DNA of 64,000 bases from Ktedonobacter robiniae (GTDB lineage: Bacteria; Chloroflexota; Ktedonobacteria; Ktedonobacterales; Ktedonobacteraceae), in NCBI RefSeq assembly GCF_016587375.1, contig NZ_BNJG01000002.1:2542001-2606000 (forward strand). Direction: 5' to 3'. A program made the position numbers and the translations under genes. Of the stretch, positions 7,983 through 16,800 are shown piece by piece (the stretch's first letter is position 1; each line of letters opens with the position of its first letter). The notes beneath the pieces were generated by a model. That model did no database searches. It had not been told where the DNA came from and worked only from the letters and a program-made list of their open reading frames with translations.

Positions 7983-9340
7983 ATGGCACAAGACGTTATT
8001 AAAGCGCCTACAGAGCGCGCTGTCCCGCGCTTGACGAGGCGCGAAGGTCTCTCTCTGATCATCAATAGCGATCCTCTCGGCATTCCATTGCGTCTGGCGC
8101 GTAAGTATGGGGATGTATTTTTTATGGAAGCGGGAGGCCAGAAGGTCTTTTTCCTCAATCATCCTGACGATGTCCGCGAACTCCTGGTTGTGCAGCACGA
8201 GAAGTTTTACAAGGGCGATGGCGTGATGCAGCTTGCGCGTATGCTTGGCCAGGGCCTAGTGACCAGCGAGGACCCTCTACATAAGCGGCAGCGGCGCCTG
8301 GTACAGCCCGCGTTCCATCGCAAGCGCATTGCTGGCTATGCCCAGGCCATGGTTGAGGCCGCGCAGGAGCAGGCGCGGAACTGGCGAGATGGCGCGACCG
8401 TGGACATGGTGGAAGAAATGATGGAGTTGACCCTCATCATTGTGGGTAAGACCCTATTTAATACCGACGTGGCGCGTGAGGCCGATACCGTCCAGCAGGC
8501 CCTGGTGACCTCGATGGAGGCCTTTCGTAAACTGAGCATGTCGCCCCTGGGCGCGCTGGTGGAGCGCCTGCCACTCCCCATTAACGCGCGCCTGCGCCAG
8601 GCACGCGAGCAGCTTGATGCGGTGGTCTATCGTATCATTGATGAGCATCGTAAGCAGGGAAAAGACCAGGGCGACCTGCTCTCCATGCTGCTTCTGGCAC
8701 AGGACGAAGATGGCTCGGTCATGACTGATCAGCAGTTGCGCGACGAGGTCATGACGCTCTTCCTGGCAGGCCACGAGACGACCTCTAACGCCCTGGCCTG
8801 GACCTGGTACCTCCTGGCGCAGCATCCCGAGATTCTCTCCAGACTCCAGCAAGAAGTGGATAGTGTGCTGGCGGATCGGGCCGCAAGCATAGATGACCTT
8901 CCTCGTCTGCCTTATACCGAGCAGATCTTGATGGAATCTATGCGTATCCGCCCCCCATCTGGGCCATTGACCGCAACGCCATCGAGAACGTCAACCTGCG
9001 CGGCATCCACATCCCCAAGGGCTCCAAGGTCGTGCTCAGCCAGTATGTCGTACAGCATGACCCACGCTTCTATCCCGAGCCAGAGCGATTTGATCCCGAG
9101 CGCTGGACGCCCGAGGCCAGGGCTGAGCGGCCCAAGTTTGCCTACTTCCCCTTTGGCGGGGGACCGCGCCTCTGCATCGGCGAATCCTTCGCCTGGACTG
9201 AGGGCATCCTACTCCTGGCGACCCTGGCGCAGCGTTGGGAGGCCAGGCTCGCACCCGGCGCACGTGTCGCCTTCCAGCCCGCCGTCACTCTGCGCCCCAA
9301 ATACGGTCTTAAGATGACCCTCCATCGGCGGGCTGCATAA
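7983..9340 (+). CDS. cytochrome P450, split by a 1-nt frameshift
   Basis: A bacterial class P450 mono-oxygenase of about 452 residues if one base is restored. Frame 1 covers the N-terminus, the I-helix oxygen-binding motif AGHETT (about 258-263) and the K-helix ExxR (ESMR). At the C6 run 8951-8956 one nucleotide is missing. From 8957 the reading continues one frame over with IWAIDRNAIENVNLRG, the PERF-like region FDPERW and the heme-ligand motif FPFGGGPRLCIG (Cys in RLCIG), ending at 9340. Without the shift the protein would lose heme binding. SD GAAAGGAG precedes ATG 7983. This is either a sequencing error in the homopolymer or a true pseudogene. Confidence 0.85.
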
Positions 9341-9349
9341 CTATTACAC

Positions 9350-9405
9350 AATAAAGAGATATACCGCAATATGCGCGCGCGCATATTGCGGTATATCTCT
9401 TTATT
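9350..9405. terminator. perfect 56-bp palindrome between convergent genes
   Basis: Two 28-bp arms with no loop, centred in GCGCGCGC, flanked by AATAAAGAGA and TCTCTTTATT. It lies 9 bp after the P450 stop and 1 bp before the stop of the convergent gene. The A/T ends serve as T-tails on both strands, so a bidirectional terminator is the simplest reading. Confidence 0.7.
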
Positions 9406-9406
9406 T

Positions 9407-10261
9407 TTACCTGGGTAGGCCGGGTCCCAGCACAAAGAAGTAGATGATCAGGGCGACCACGCCGAGGGAGAGCCAGAGCCAGTCGCGTGTTGGCGTTAGA
9501 GGTTCTTCAGGTGTGTTGGGGAGGGGTTTCTTGATAATACCGTTGATTGGCATGAGAAAGGCCGTGCCGCCAAAGCTGGCTGCCGCACCCGAGATGAGGA
9601 TGAGGAGTGGGCTGACGGGATTAAAGATTGCCGAGATGGTCAGCGCGGCACTGCCAGCCAGATAGGGCGTATAAGTCAGCATAAAGCGACGCTTGCCACG
9701 TTTATCGCTACCCTCTGTGGCGCGACCCGCGAAGGGTTCCAGGTTGCGCGCGCCAAGATAGAGTCCCAGTAGAGATATGATGATGCCTAGAATAGTCAGG
9801 CCGGTTCGCCAAGCCAGTTGTGCGGGAAGACCCTGTACGAAGTCGTTCCAATCGCCAAAGCCCGCGAATGTCAGGACCATCAGGTAGCCACCAGGAATGA
9901 TCAGGTTGATCGTCGAGATTAGCCAGAGGAAGTATCGTGTGGTTCCCTTGCTACCCCTGAACAAGGGCATGATGCCAAGTGTAATTAACGCCACCACAAT
10001 TTGTGCGCCACAGCCTGCCTCATCGACGATCTGCCGCTTCCAGTCTGGAACACCTGCAAAGCTTACATCTAGATCAACCGAGGAGACATGTTGGGGATGT
10101 AGACCCAGCAGAATGGCCGCCAGTCCATGGCCGAGGGCCTCATGCGTAATGGATGAGAGAAGATAAGCGACGACGCCAATCGCCGCCACTGTAAACAAAT
10201 CAATCCGTGTCGTCGTCGTCTGGGCTTGCGCCTTCGCTGAACCGTCCAGCCTTGCTTCCAT
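9407..10261 (-). CDS. polytopic membrane protein with HExxxH motif
   Basis: A 284-residue membrane protein, start 10261 chosen because AAGGAG lies 10 nt upstream. About six to seven hydrophobic segments are visible. The first one ends in SSITHEALGHGLAAILLGL, which carries HEALGH in place of the HExxH zinc motif of M50-type intramembrane proteases, and a later acidic residue (DWNDF) could be the third ligand. M50-like membrane peptidases are the nearest idea, but the extra residue between Glu and His makes activity uncertain. The C-terminal loop is Pro/Thr-rich before a last helix. It lies downstream of the M20 peptidase gene, separated by a terminator hairpin. Confidence 0.6.
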   Translation of the reverse strand: MEARLDGSAKAQAQTTTTRIDLFTVAAIGVVAYLLSSITHEALGHGLAAILLGLHPQHVSSVDLDVSFAGVPDWKRQIVDEAGCGAQIVVALITLGIMPLFRGSKGTTRYFLWLISTINLIIPGGYLMVLTFAGFGDWNDFVQGLPAQLAWRTGLTILGIIISLLGLYLGARNLEPFAGRATEGSDKRGKRRFMLTYTPYLAGSAALTISAIFNPVSPLLILISGAAASFGGTAFLMPINGIIKKPLPNTPEEPLTPTRDWLWLSLGVVALIIYFFVLGPGLPR

Positions 10262-10349
10262 CTTTGCTTGCTCCTTACATAATGAAGAAATGAAAAAAAA
10301 TTTGAAGTGCTTCAAGCTCAGTGTAAGCGAAAACCCAGCGAAAAATCCT

Positions 10350-10363
10350 CCTCCAAAAGGAGG
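10350..10363 (-). terminator. rho-independent terminator of the M20 gene
   Basis: On the minus strand the hairpin CCTCC-tttt-GGAGG is followed by AGGATTTTT, 36 bp past the M20 peptidase stop. A near-copy lies at 19763-19779 after a LuxR gene. Confidence 0.65.
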
Positions 10364-10398
10364 AAATATAAGACGAATAGGATGAGCGTCGGGCCACT

Positions 10399-11763
10399 CT
10401 AGGCGCTGATCTGTGTGATGACCCGCTGGAGCACGCGTAAGCCAAAGGCGACGTTTGCGACTGAGATACGCTCATCATGTCCATGCGCCATCTGCTGTGG
10501 CGAGGGCCAGCCGGGCTCCGGCATCATTGGGTCAAAGCCATAGGCGATAATCCCTCGTGGTACCAGGAAGCGCGAGTCCGTCATGGCTGGCAGCAGGTAC
10601 GGTGAGACCAGAGCCTCCGGATCATGCATGGCGAGCGCATCACGAATAGCCGTGAATAGCTCCGTGTCTTGCTCGCATTCATGCCCATTGAAGGTGACGC
10701 CCTCAACCTCAACCGCGACATTGGGGTCGGCGATCCTCCGCCGTAGCTCTGCCACAAACATCTCCGGCGTCTGTCCCGGGAGTAAACGTCCATCCAGAGT
10801 GGCCGTGGCCTCGCCTGGAATCACGTTAGAGGCGTAGCCAGCTTGTAAGAGGGTTGGTGAAGCCGTATTATGCAGCATGGCGCGCAGGGCATCGGCTATG
10901 TAGGTATCTAGCGTCCCGAGTAGCGACTCAGAGAGCAGCGGTTTGAGTACCAGGGGGAGAAGGGATTGCTGTGGCTGTTTCTGCGTTTGGGCCAGGGTGG
11001 CGATTAAGGCGCGTGCCGTTGCGGTCACATGCAGTGGCAACGGAGCCAGCGAGACGCGGCGGACCGCGTTCGCCAGGCACGAAATCGCGTTTCGCTGATG
11101 GGGAACAGAACCATGGCCAGGGTCGCCAGTAGCCCGCAACTTAATAAGAGCACTGCCTTTTTCAGCGGTTGAGCAGACATAGATGCGTTTGCCACCAACC
11201 TCGACGGCAAATCCACCTCCCTCATTGAGGGCATACTCGACATCTATAAGCTCGGGCGCGTTTTTGACAATCCAGCCCATGCCGTATGTGCCGCCTTGCT
11301 CCTCATCTGCTACGGCCAGGAAAATCAGGTCGCGGCTGAGCGTCATCTCCCCCGCCTTGGCCTGGCGGGCGGCGTGCAAAAAGAGCGTCAATTCTTTGGC
11401 TGTAAGGCTCTTCGTGTCCACGGCCCCGCGCCCGTAAATATACCCATTGTGGATGGTACCCCCAAAGGGATCCACAGACCAGTGCTCGCGCTCAACAGGG
11501 ACCACATCCACATGCGAGAGCAGCAGCAACGGGCGCTTTGTGCCATTTCCACGTATCCGCGCCCAGATATTTACCCGACCAGGAGCGACCTCGAGTACGC
11601 GGTACTCGATTCCTTCTGCTTCAAACTGGGAACGAATATATTCGATAGCCGTGCTTTCATTGCCGGGTGGATTCACCGTCTCGCAACGCAGCAAGGCCTG
11701 TAGATGTTTTACGGCTTCTGCCGCCAGCTCCTCTGTGCTGTCAACAATATGTATGTCTCGCAT
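10399..11763 (-). CDS. M20 family metallopeptidase (ArgE/DapE/CPG2-like)
   Basis: A 454-residue zinc aminoacylase or dipeptidase. The catalytic domain shows the first metal ligand in LLSHVDVVP, the bridging Asp in YGRGAVDTKS, the catalytic Glu pair in AVADEEQGGTYG and a ligand region in LNEGGG. The dimerisation domain begins around STAEKGSALIKLRATGDPGHGS, and a last His ligand sits near the C-terminus in PQQMAHGHDERI. This full set suggests an active hydrolase of N-acyl amino acids or short peptides. No signal peptide, so cytoplasmic. It ends at a terminator hairpin at 10350-10363 and appears to be transcribed alone. Confidence 0.9.
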   Translation of the reverse strand: MRDIHIVDSTEELAAEAVKHLQALLRCETVNPPGNESTAIEYIRSQFEAEGIEYRVLEVAPGRVNIWARIRGNGTKRPLLLLSHVDVVPVEREHWSVDPFGGTIHNGYIYGRGAVDTKSLTAKELTLFLHAARQAKAGEMTLSRDLIFLAVADEEQGGTYGMGWIVKNAPELIDVEYALNEGGGFAVEVGGKRIYVCSTAEKGSALIKLRATGDPGHGSVPHQRNAISCLANAVRRVSLAPLPLHVTATARALIATLAQTQKQPQQSLLPLVLKPLLSESLLGTLDTYIADALRAMLHNTASPTLLQAGYASNVIPGEATATLDGRLLPGQTPEMFVAELRRRIADPNVAVEVEGVTFNGHECEQDTELFTAIRDALAMHDPEALVSPYLLPAMTDSRFLVPRGIIAYGFDPMMPEPGWPSPQQMAHGHDERISVANVAFGLRVLQRVITQISA

Positions 11764-11858
11764 ATATACGCCCTTTCACTGTCAGCGGAGTCTCTAACAA
11801 TACCAGCATGATCGCAAGCTAGCAGGCTCTTTAAAGGTGTTGGAGTTAGCAGTGTATC

Positions 11859-11982
11859 ACAAAAAGGATGACCTTTTCCTTTTTGGCCTCAGGGCAGGAT
11901 GGCGACTTGTGCATTCTGCATGCAGTTAACAGGTGAATACAGGCGAGCACCTATAAAAGATGCTCGCCTGTATTCACCTGTT
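11859..11982 (-). terminator. two hairpins downstream of the SDR gene
   Basis: 11928-11949 and 11961-11982 are exact 22-bp inverted arms (AACAGGTGAATAC.../...GTATTCACCTGTT) with an 11-nt loop. A second hairpin CAAAAAGGA...TCCTTTTTG spans 11859-11885. Both follow the stop of the minus-strand SDR gene at 12001. Confidence 0.6.
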
Positions 11983-12000
11983 GAAATGCTTTTGGTGATT

Positions 12001-12894
12001 TTATTTTGTGCTTTCCTGGCTCGATTGTGGTAATCCAATGCCATGCGCCAGAGGATCTCGCTCAACGTTATCGTAGTCGGTCGAGGTAATAAGGTGCTCC
12101 CAGCGCTCTGTCTCAGCGAGTTTGGCCTGGTCGACCAGGCGCGCAGTTTTAAAGGCGTCTCTTCCCAGGGGCAAACGAAGTGGTGGGTTCGCTTCATTCA
12201 CAATGGTAATGAGTGCCTGAGCGGCTTTGTCCGGGTCACCAGGCTCTTTACCAGCAATTTCCTCCCTATAGGCCACCATCGGGTCAAGGATGCTCTTATA
12301 ATCTTCGCTCGCCTCTATGAAGGTCATGGAAGCACCGCCCCAATCTGTACGAAAACTGCCGGGCTCAACCAGGGTGACCTTAATCCCGAGGTGCTTGACC
12401 TCGCGCGAGAGGACTTCGGAGAAGCCTTCGACCGCCCATTTCGCGGTCTGGTAGGGACCCAGGCCTGCTGCGGTCGTGCGTCCTCCAATTGAGGAGACCT
12501 GGAGGAAGTGACCAGAGCGCTGCTGACGCAGGACCGGAAGCGCGGCTCGCGTCACATTGATTACACCCCACAAATTGGCTTCAAGTTGGGCGTGCCACTC
12601 TTCTTCGGAGGCATCCTCAATTGTTGTCACGTTAGCATATCCGGCATTGTTGACCACGACATCGAGCCGCCCAAAGGCTTCGATGGCGGTCGCGACCGCT
12701 GCGCGAGCCTGCTCGGGATTGGTGACGTCGAGAGCGATGGTACGCATCTGCTTACCATATTTTACTGCTAGGTCACTGAGCTGCTCAGGTTTACGTGCTG
12801 TGGCAACCAGCTGATCCCCGTGTTGCAACACAGCCTCAGCGAGGCTGCGGCCCAGGCCGCGTGAGCTTCCCGTAATCAACCAGACTTTTGACAT
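12001..12894 (-). CDS. short-chain dehydrogenase/reductase (SDR)
   Basis: A 297-residue classical SDR. Start 12894 (MSKVWLITGSSRGLG) has AAAGGAA at good spacing; upstream in-frame Mets are out of register with the family. The NAD(P) glycine motif TGSSRGLG (about 8-15), the NNAG strand, catalytic Ser in VSSIGG and the YQTAK active site (YxxxK) are all present. An Arg in the first loop (TARKPEQL) favours NADP(H). Substrate unknown. It is divergent from the XRE regulator at 13105, a pairing common for MmyB-type regulators, which suggests direct control. Confidence 0.9.
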   Translation of the reverse strand: MSKVWLITGSSRGLGRSLAEAVLQHGDQLVATARKPEQLSDLAVKYGKQMRTIALDVTNPEQARAAVATAIEAFGRLDVVVNNAGYANVTTIEDASEEEWHAQLEANLWGVINVTRAALPVLRQQRSGHFLQVSSIGGRTTAAGLGPYQTAKWAVEGFSEVLSREVKHLGIKVTLVEPGSFRTDWGGASMTFIEASEDYKSILDPMVAYREEIAGKEPGDPDKAAQALITIVNEANPPLRLPLGRDAFKTARLVDQAKLAETERWEHLITSTDYDNVERDPLAHGIGLPQSSQESTK

Positions 12895-13057
12895 ATATAG
12901 TTCCTTTCTTGAAGAATCCGTGGAGAAGCGAATGACCAATATCCCTTTGGATAGTAAGCATTGTAGAGCCGAGGAATGATTGGAACCAGGAGCGTAGTTA
13001 TCATATGTGTGAAAGTAACATGATATATTGTTCTCTAGCACCAGCATCACTAATCAT

Positions 13058-13084
13058 GCGAGCCACGCAGTGGCGAGAAGTCAC
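13058..13084 (+). repeat. dispersed 26-bp repeat, copy 1
   Basis: GCGAGCCAC-gca-GTGGCGAGAAGTCA, with an internal small hairpin GCCAC/GTGGC. A second copy with tac in the loop lies at 31752-31777. Here it sits just upstream of the XRE gene start. Confidence 0.45.
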
Positions 13085-13104
13085 GAATAAGAGGGTTGAA
13101 CCAT

Positions 13105-13968
13105 ATGAGAGACAATACAAAGAGGCGGGCCGAACTCGGCGATTTTCTGCGCACACGGCGTGCGCGCTTGCAACCGGAGCAGCTTGGACTATCGACCTTT
13201 GGTAGGCGCAGAACTCCGGGACTCAGACGCGATGAAGTGGCCCAACTCGCTGGAGTTGGCGTCTCCTGGTATACCTGGCTGGAGCAAGGGCGAGATATCA
13301 CCGTCTCCGAGCAGGTTGTTGAGCGACTCGCTGAAACGCTGCAACTTGAGAGTGAAGAGCGCCGGCATCTCTTTGTCCTCGCGCGTGGCATGGTTCCCGT
13401 CGTGGTCGAGCAGACTGCAATTATTCCTCCTCCGCCCGGCACTCAGGCCGTGCTCGATGCCCTGGGCATAACCCCCGCCATTCTGGTTGACCATCGTTTT
13501 AACCTGGTGGCCTGGAATGAAGGCGCCTGTCGCGTCTTTGGCGACTTCTCTCTGCTTGGGGAGAGAGAGCGAAATAGAATCTGGAACATGTTCACCAATT
13601 CCGCGACGCGCCAACTTTTTGTCGATTGGGAAGAGGCGGCTCAGCATGCCGTTATGCATTTGCGTTCTGCCTATGACCAGTACATTGGCGATGTCTGGTT
13701 TGAACAATTGTTGGCAGACTTACAGCGGGAAAGCCCTGAGTTCCGCACACTGTGGTCAAAGCATAATGTGCAAGCCTCTTGTGATCTTTATCACGAGAAG
13801 ATTTTGAACCATCCGCAAGTTGGCCATCTCCACTTCTCAAGCAGCGTGTTTATAGTGCCGATTACTCCCCCACTCCACATGGTAACCTATACGCCCTCCT
13901 CGCCAGAGACAGCAAGCAAGCTTGTGACAATGGGCGAAACAGGGCATGTTCACACGTTGGTGCGCTGA
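13105..13968 (+). CDS. XRE regulator with MmyB-type ligand domain
   Basis: A 287-residue regulator; ATG 13105 with GAGGG upstream is preferred to a TTG at 13096. Residues 5-75 form the XRE helix-turn-helix, with the family signature RTRRARLQPEQLGL, RRRTPGLRRDEVAQLAGVGVSWYTWLEQGRD. The remaining about 190 residues are the PAS-like MmyB ligand-binding domain (PAILVDHRFNLVAWNEGACRVFGDF). Such proteins commonly bind fatty-acid-like ligands and control a divergent oxidoreductase, and here the SDR at 12894 is that neighbour. A weak dyad TATCAT...ATGATA (12999-13025) lies between them. Confidence 0.9.
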   Translation: MRDNTKRRAELGDFLRTRRARLQPEQLGLSTFGRRRTPGLRRDEVAQLAGVGVSWYTWLEQGRDITVSEQVVERLAETLQLESEERRHLFVLARGMVPVVVEQTAIIPPPPGTQAVLDALGITPAILVDHRFNLVAWNEGACRVFGDFSLLGERERNRIWNMFTNSATRQLFVDWEEAAQHAVMHLRSAYDQYIGDVWFEQLLADLQRESPEFRTLWSKHNVQASCDLYHEKILNHPQVGHLHFSSSVFIVPITPPLHMVTYTPSSPETASKLVTMGETGHVHTLVR

Positions 13969-14043
13969 GTCGCATATGTACTTGCTCGATACAGGTAATG
14001 CCTGAGCCATCTGCATTTTTGGACGTTTGCTTTAGAGGCACCT

Positions 14044-14643
14044 TTACGCCAATTTTGTATCAGGCGCCAGATGAGCTATGCCTTCCATTATGATAAGCAA
14101 TACATCATCGGCTACTTTTTCCGCTGAGAGCCTGGTTTCCTCCTGATACCAGTGAACCGCCACTCCCAAAATCGTCCAGCTTACGACTCTGGCAATTGTC
14201 TCAATTGGAACACGCCAGCGCGCCCCGGTATTCTTCTCCTGCTGTAACCACGTTAAGAGAAGGCTTGCCAATGCATCTTTGGTAGCACGTTCAATGAGTG
14301 GGTCAACAACCTCGGCTGGATCGCACTGACCATACTCGTCCTCGAAGTGTTCCAGCACGACTTTAACAAGGAGATGCAGTGTCTGTTTGTTCCAGCGCGG
14401 TTCTGGTGGAAGGCTATGCTGCAACAGCGCTTGAAACTGGTCATGGATAAGCTCTTCCAGTAAGGCATACTTGTCGGGGTAGTGAGCGTAAAAGGTTCCT
14501 CGGTTGACATTGGCCTGGTCAGCGATATCCTGAATGGTCATCGCCATAAAGCCCTTTTCCTTCATGATCGTAATGGCCGCCTGTCGTAATAGCTGATGTG
14601 TGCGTTGCACACGTCGTTCCATGCTCTTTGGTGGGGTAGCCAT
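14044..14643 (-). CDS. TetR family regulator, divergent from aldo/keto reductase
   Basis: A 199-residue regulator. The HTH is at about 13-60 (QLLRQAAITIMKEKGFMAMTIQDIADQANVNRGTFYAHYPDKYALL), followed by a TetR_C_7/YfiR-like helical domain with LLVKVVLEHFEDEYG. It is divergent from the aldo/keto reductase at 14829, and the gap holds a short palindrome GTTACTCAGTAAAC near the predicted promoter. Local control of that reductase is the likely job. Confidence 0.88.
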   Translation of the reverse strand: MATPPKSMERRVQRTHQLLRQAAITIMKEKGFMAMTIQDIADQANVNRGTFYAHYPDKYALLEELIHDQFQALLQHSLPPEPRWNKQTLHLLVKVVLEHFEDEYGQCDPAEVVDPLIERATKDALASLLLTWLQQEKNTGARWRVPIETIARVVSWTILGVAVHWYQEETRLSAEKVADDVLLIIMEGIAHLAPDTKLA

Positions 14644-14733
14644 AGTCTATCCTCCTTTATCTGGGCGCATATGTAACTCAACAAGTCCCTCTGTTTGTTC
14701 CCTACCCGACAAAAGCGCGAAATTGCTGATTGA

Positions 14734-14783
14734 TTGTCGAGCTTTCAGGCTCTAGTATTATAGACAACTGTTACTCAGTAAAC
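14734..14783 (+). promoter_or_regulatory. promoter and TetR-type operator before the aldo/keto reductase
   Basis: TTGTCG (14734-14739), 16 nt, TATTAT (14756-14761), then the palindrome GTTACTCAGTAAAC (14770-14783). The core TTACT-c-AGTAA resembles the operator-like TTACTACTAGTAA near another TetR gene at 60356. The site is placed so that a bound protein would block the start region. Confidence 0.45.
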
Positions 14784-14828
14784 AACCGGTAATTAATGTT
14801 CAAAAGGGTAAAAAAAGGAGAAAATGCA

Positions 14829-15869
14829 ATGCAATACACGACTTTGGGGAGGACCGGGTTGGTCGTATCCAGGCTCACGTTGGGGACTATGACCTTTGGC
14901 GAAGGAGTTTCTCATGGCTTTGAACATTCAGTGAATCAAGAGCGCGCAAACAGGATGGTCTCTCAGGCCATCGAAGCTGGTATTAACCTCTTCGATACCG
15001 CGAACAATTATGGCGGGGGGCGCGCCGAAGAGTTTCTTGGTCGTGCGCTTGGATCGCGGCGGAGTGACGTTATCATCGCTACGAAACTCGGGGCGCGTAC
15101 TGGTCCAGCACTTACAGATGCAGGTCTGTCATATCGTCATGTTATTGCCTCGACAGAAGCCAGCCTCAAACGCCTGGGAACAGACTATATCGACCTTTTG
15201 CAACTTCACGTTCCTGATCCTCTGACGCCCTTTGAGGAGACAGCTCGCGCGCTAGATCACCTGGTACAGCGCGGATTAGTACGCTATGTGGGGTATTCCA
15301 ATCTCGGTGATTGGCAGGCCGCGACCTTTCTGGCAACACAGCGCCAGCATGAGTATGCTCCCTTTGTTTCCGCACAGATGTACTACTCGCTTTTAGGGCG
15401 TGATATCGAGTATGGAGTGACTCCATTCTTACGCTATGAGGGCCTGGGCTTGTTAGTCTGGAGTCCGCTCGCTGGTGGGTTCCTGAGTGGGAAGTATACG
15501 AGAGAGCAGCCCAAAGTCAGCGATGGACGGCTGACCTCATTTGACTATCTCTCTCTCCTTTTGATTGATCGCGAAAAAGGTTATGTCGTTGTCGATAAAT
15601 TGCGCGATATCGCGGTCACTCATAGGGATGCGACCCCGGCCCAGGTTGCCCTGGCCTGGTTGCTGGCAAAACCCTATGTCTCTTCGGTCATTATCGGAGC
15701 CAGCAAATCAGAGCAATTTGCTGACAATCTGGCGGCGACCAATCTATCCCTTACAACAGAGGAAATAGAGGCGCTTGATACCCTTACCGAACCGAAGCCG
15801 CTCTACCCCTACAAATGGCAAGCAAGCGGAGGTGACCATATGGTGCGTCAGGCTTTGGGTATGCGATAG
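14829..15869 (+). CDS. aldo/keto reductase
   Basis: A 346-residue NADPH-dependent reductase of the AKR fold. Start 14829 is supported by AAGGAG about 9 nt upstream. The catalytic tetrad is visible as Asp and Tyr in FDTANNYGGG, Lys in IATKLGART and His in LLQLHVPDP. The cofactor region SSVIIGASKSEQFADNL near the C-terminus is typical for the family. It reduces an aldehyde or ketone of unknown identity. Divergent TetR at 14643 probably regulates it. The gene ends before the hairpin GGATGTGGG/CCCACATCC (15881-15913). Confidence 0.92.
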   Translation: MQYTTLGRTGLVVSRLTLGTMTFGEGVSHGFEHSVNQERANRMVSQAIEAGINLFDTANNYGGGRAEEFLGRALGSRRSDVIIATKLGARTGPALTDAGLSYRHVIASTEASLKRLGTDYIDLLQLHVPDPLTPFEETARALDHLVQRGLVRYVGYSNLGDWQAATFLATQRQHEYAPFVSAQMYYSLLGRDIEYGVTPFLRYEGLGLLVWSPLAGGFLSGKYTREQPKVSDGRLTSFDYLSLLLIDREKGYVVVDKLRDIAVTHRDATPAQVALAWLLAKPYVSSVIIGASKSEQFADNLAATNLSLTTEEIEALDTLTEPKPLYPYKWQASGGDHMVRQALGMR

Positions 15870-15880
15870 GCGATGCTAAA

Positions 15881-15913
15881 GGATGTGGGGTGTATGTTGC
15901 GTGGCCCACATCC
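15881..15913 (+). terminator. hairpin after the aldo/keto reductase
   Basis: GGATGTGGG (15881-15889) pairs with CCCACATCC (15905-15913), starting 12 bp after the stop. No clear T-run follows, so efficiency is uncertain. Confidence 0.45.
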
Positions 15914-16042
15914 TGTACCCAGGGAGATATCAGAGGTAGCTGGTAATCAAACACTTGAATAATTAGCCTGGACCATTTATACTAAAAAATGTTGTATATT
16001 GCTTTAAGTGGATGAAAGGTTTGTGCTCTGATGACCTGGACT

Positions 16043-16264
16043 TTAGCTTGCTAGTATCTCCACTAGCCGCATAGATTTCTCCATCTTCTCTTGCTCGCTT
16101 TCTTCGCGGGACCGTGTGTGTTGGCTATCAGGCATGACAATAGCACTCCATGTGATCATTTGCGTCTGAACTGGCCAACGAACGAGCGCGGAAGGCTGAT
16201 CGAGCCTGGAGGAAAAGCTGGTGGCGGATGTTGAGCAAGAGATGCGGTTCAGGTTAGCGCGCAT
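16043..16264 (-). CDS. small protein of unknown function
   Basis: A 73-residue frame supported mainly by an unusually good ribosome binding site, AAAGGAGG six nt before ATG 16264. The N-terminal half is Ser/Thr-rich with a single Cys (ISCSTSATSFSSRLD) and two Trp. The C-terminal third is a charged amphipathic helix (REESEQEKMEKSMRLVEIL). No signal peptide, membrane segment or known family is recognised. A precursor peptide is conceivable, but no modification enzyme lies nearby. It is convergent with the aldo/keto reductase and divergent from the truncated phosphotransferase. Confidence 0.45.
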   Translation of the reverse strand: MRANLNRISCSTSATSFSSRLDQPSALVRWPVQTQMITWSAIVMPDSQHTRSREESEQEKMEKSMRLVEILAS

Positions 16265-16404
16265 TGTGTCCTCCTTTCCTGTATACAGGCGCTCTCTCCC
16301 TCTCTCATCCTTTTACGTGAAAACTCCCTTTGCATAGCGTTGGATTCTTGCGCCTTTTTCCCCTCAGGGGGAGAAGAGATGTACAGTGAAAAAGGAGATT
16401 TTTT

Positions 16405-16698
16405 ATGCCTGATTTACGTCCAGTGGTTCCGACTGCCCAGGTCTTCACTCTTTTGAGCCAGCATTTTAGCGCGCCGATCCTTGATTTGACACCAGTCGAA
16501 GGCGGACAGGTGGCGCGTGTGTTCTCCTTTCGTGTGGAGAAGCAAGAGTATATTGTACGCTTCAATCTGGACAAGATGCTCTCCTCAAATTTTCCCAAAG
16601 AAGCGTATGTCGCACGCAAACTGGCCAGGACCTCGCTGCCTATCGCGCCTATTCTGCATATCTGGCAGGTAACTAAAGGCTTATCATGCAACGCATAA
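16405..16698 (+). pseudogene. truncated aminoglycoside/hydroxyurea-type phosphotransferase
   Basis: A 97-residue frame with the N-lobe start of an APH-fold kinase: TPVEGGQVARVFSFRVEKQEYIVRFN (nucleotide-binding strands with a Lys/Arg anchor) followed by KEAYVARKLARTSLPIAPIL. Family enzymes are about 260-300 residues and carry a HGD catalytic loop and DFD metal site; both are missing. Coding stops at a non-homologous tail (VTKGLSCNA), and a terminator follows at once. It is a 5' remnant of a lost gene, still with SD AAAGGAG. Confidence 0.65.
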
Positions 16699-16722
16699 GC
16701 TGAGAACTATGAAAGCGCTTGC

Positions 16723-16774
16723 GGTCTCTAGTAAAAATCGGACCTTCTTCAAGGTCCGATTTTTGCTAGAGACC
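16723..16774. terminator. 52-bp palindrome between convergent genes
   Basis: Arms of 24 bp (GGTCTCTAGTAAAAATCGGA... and its complement) with one mismatch and a CTTC loop. AAAAA and TTTTT lie inside the stem. It separates the truncated phosphotransferase from the convergent XRE gene. Confidence 0.65.
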
Positions 16775-16800
16775 TGTTTCTTCCGGTGTGGTTACGTCCC

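Noticed and set aside
16305..16691. 128-codon minus-strand frame opposite the truncated phosphotransferase
   Set aside because: Antisense to a fragment with clear kinase-family likeness and good SD; no protein likeness of its own.
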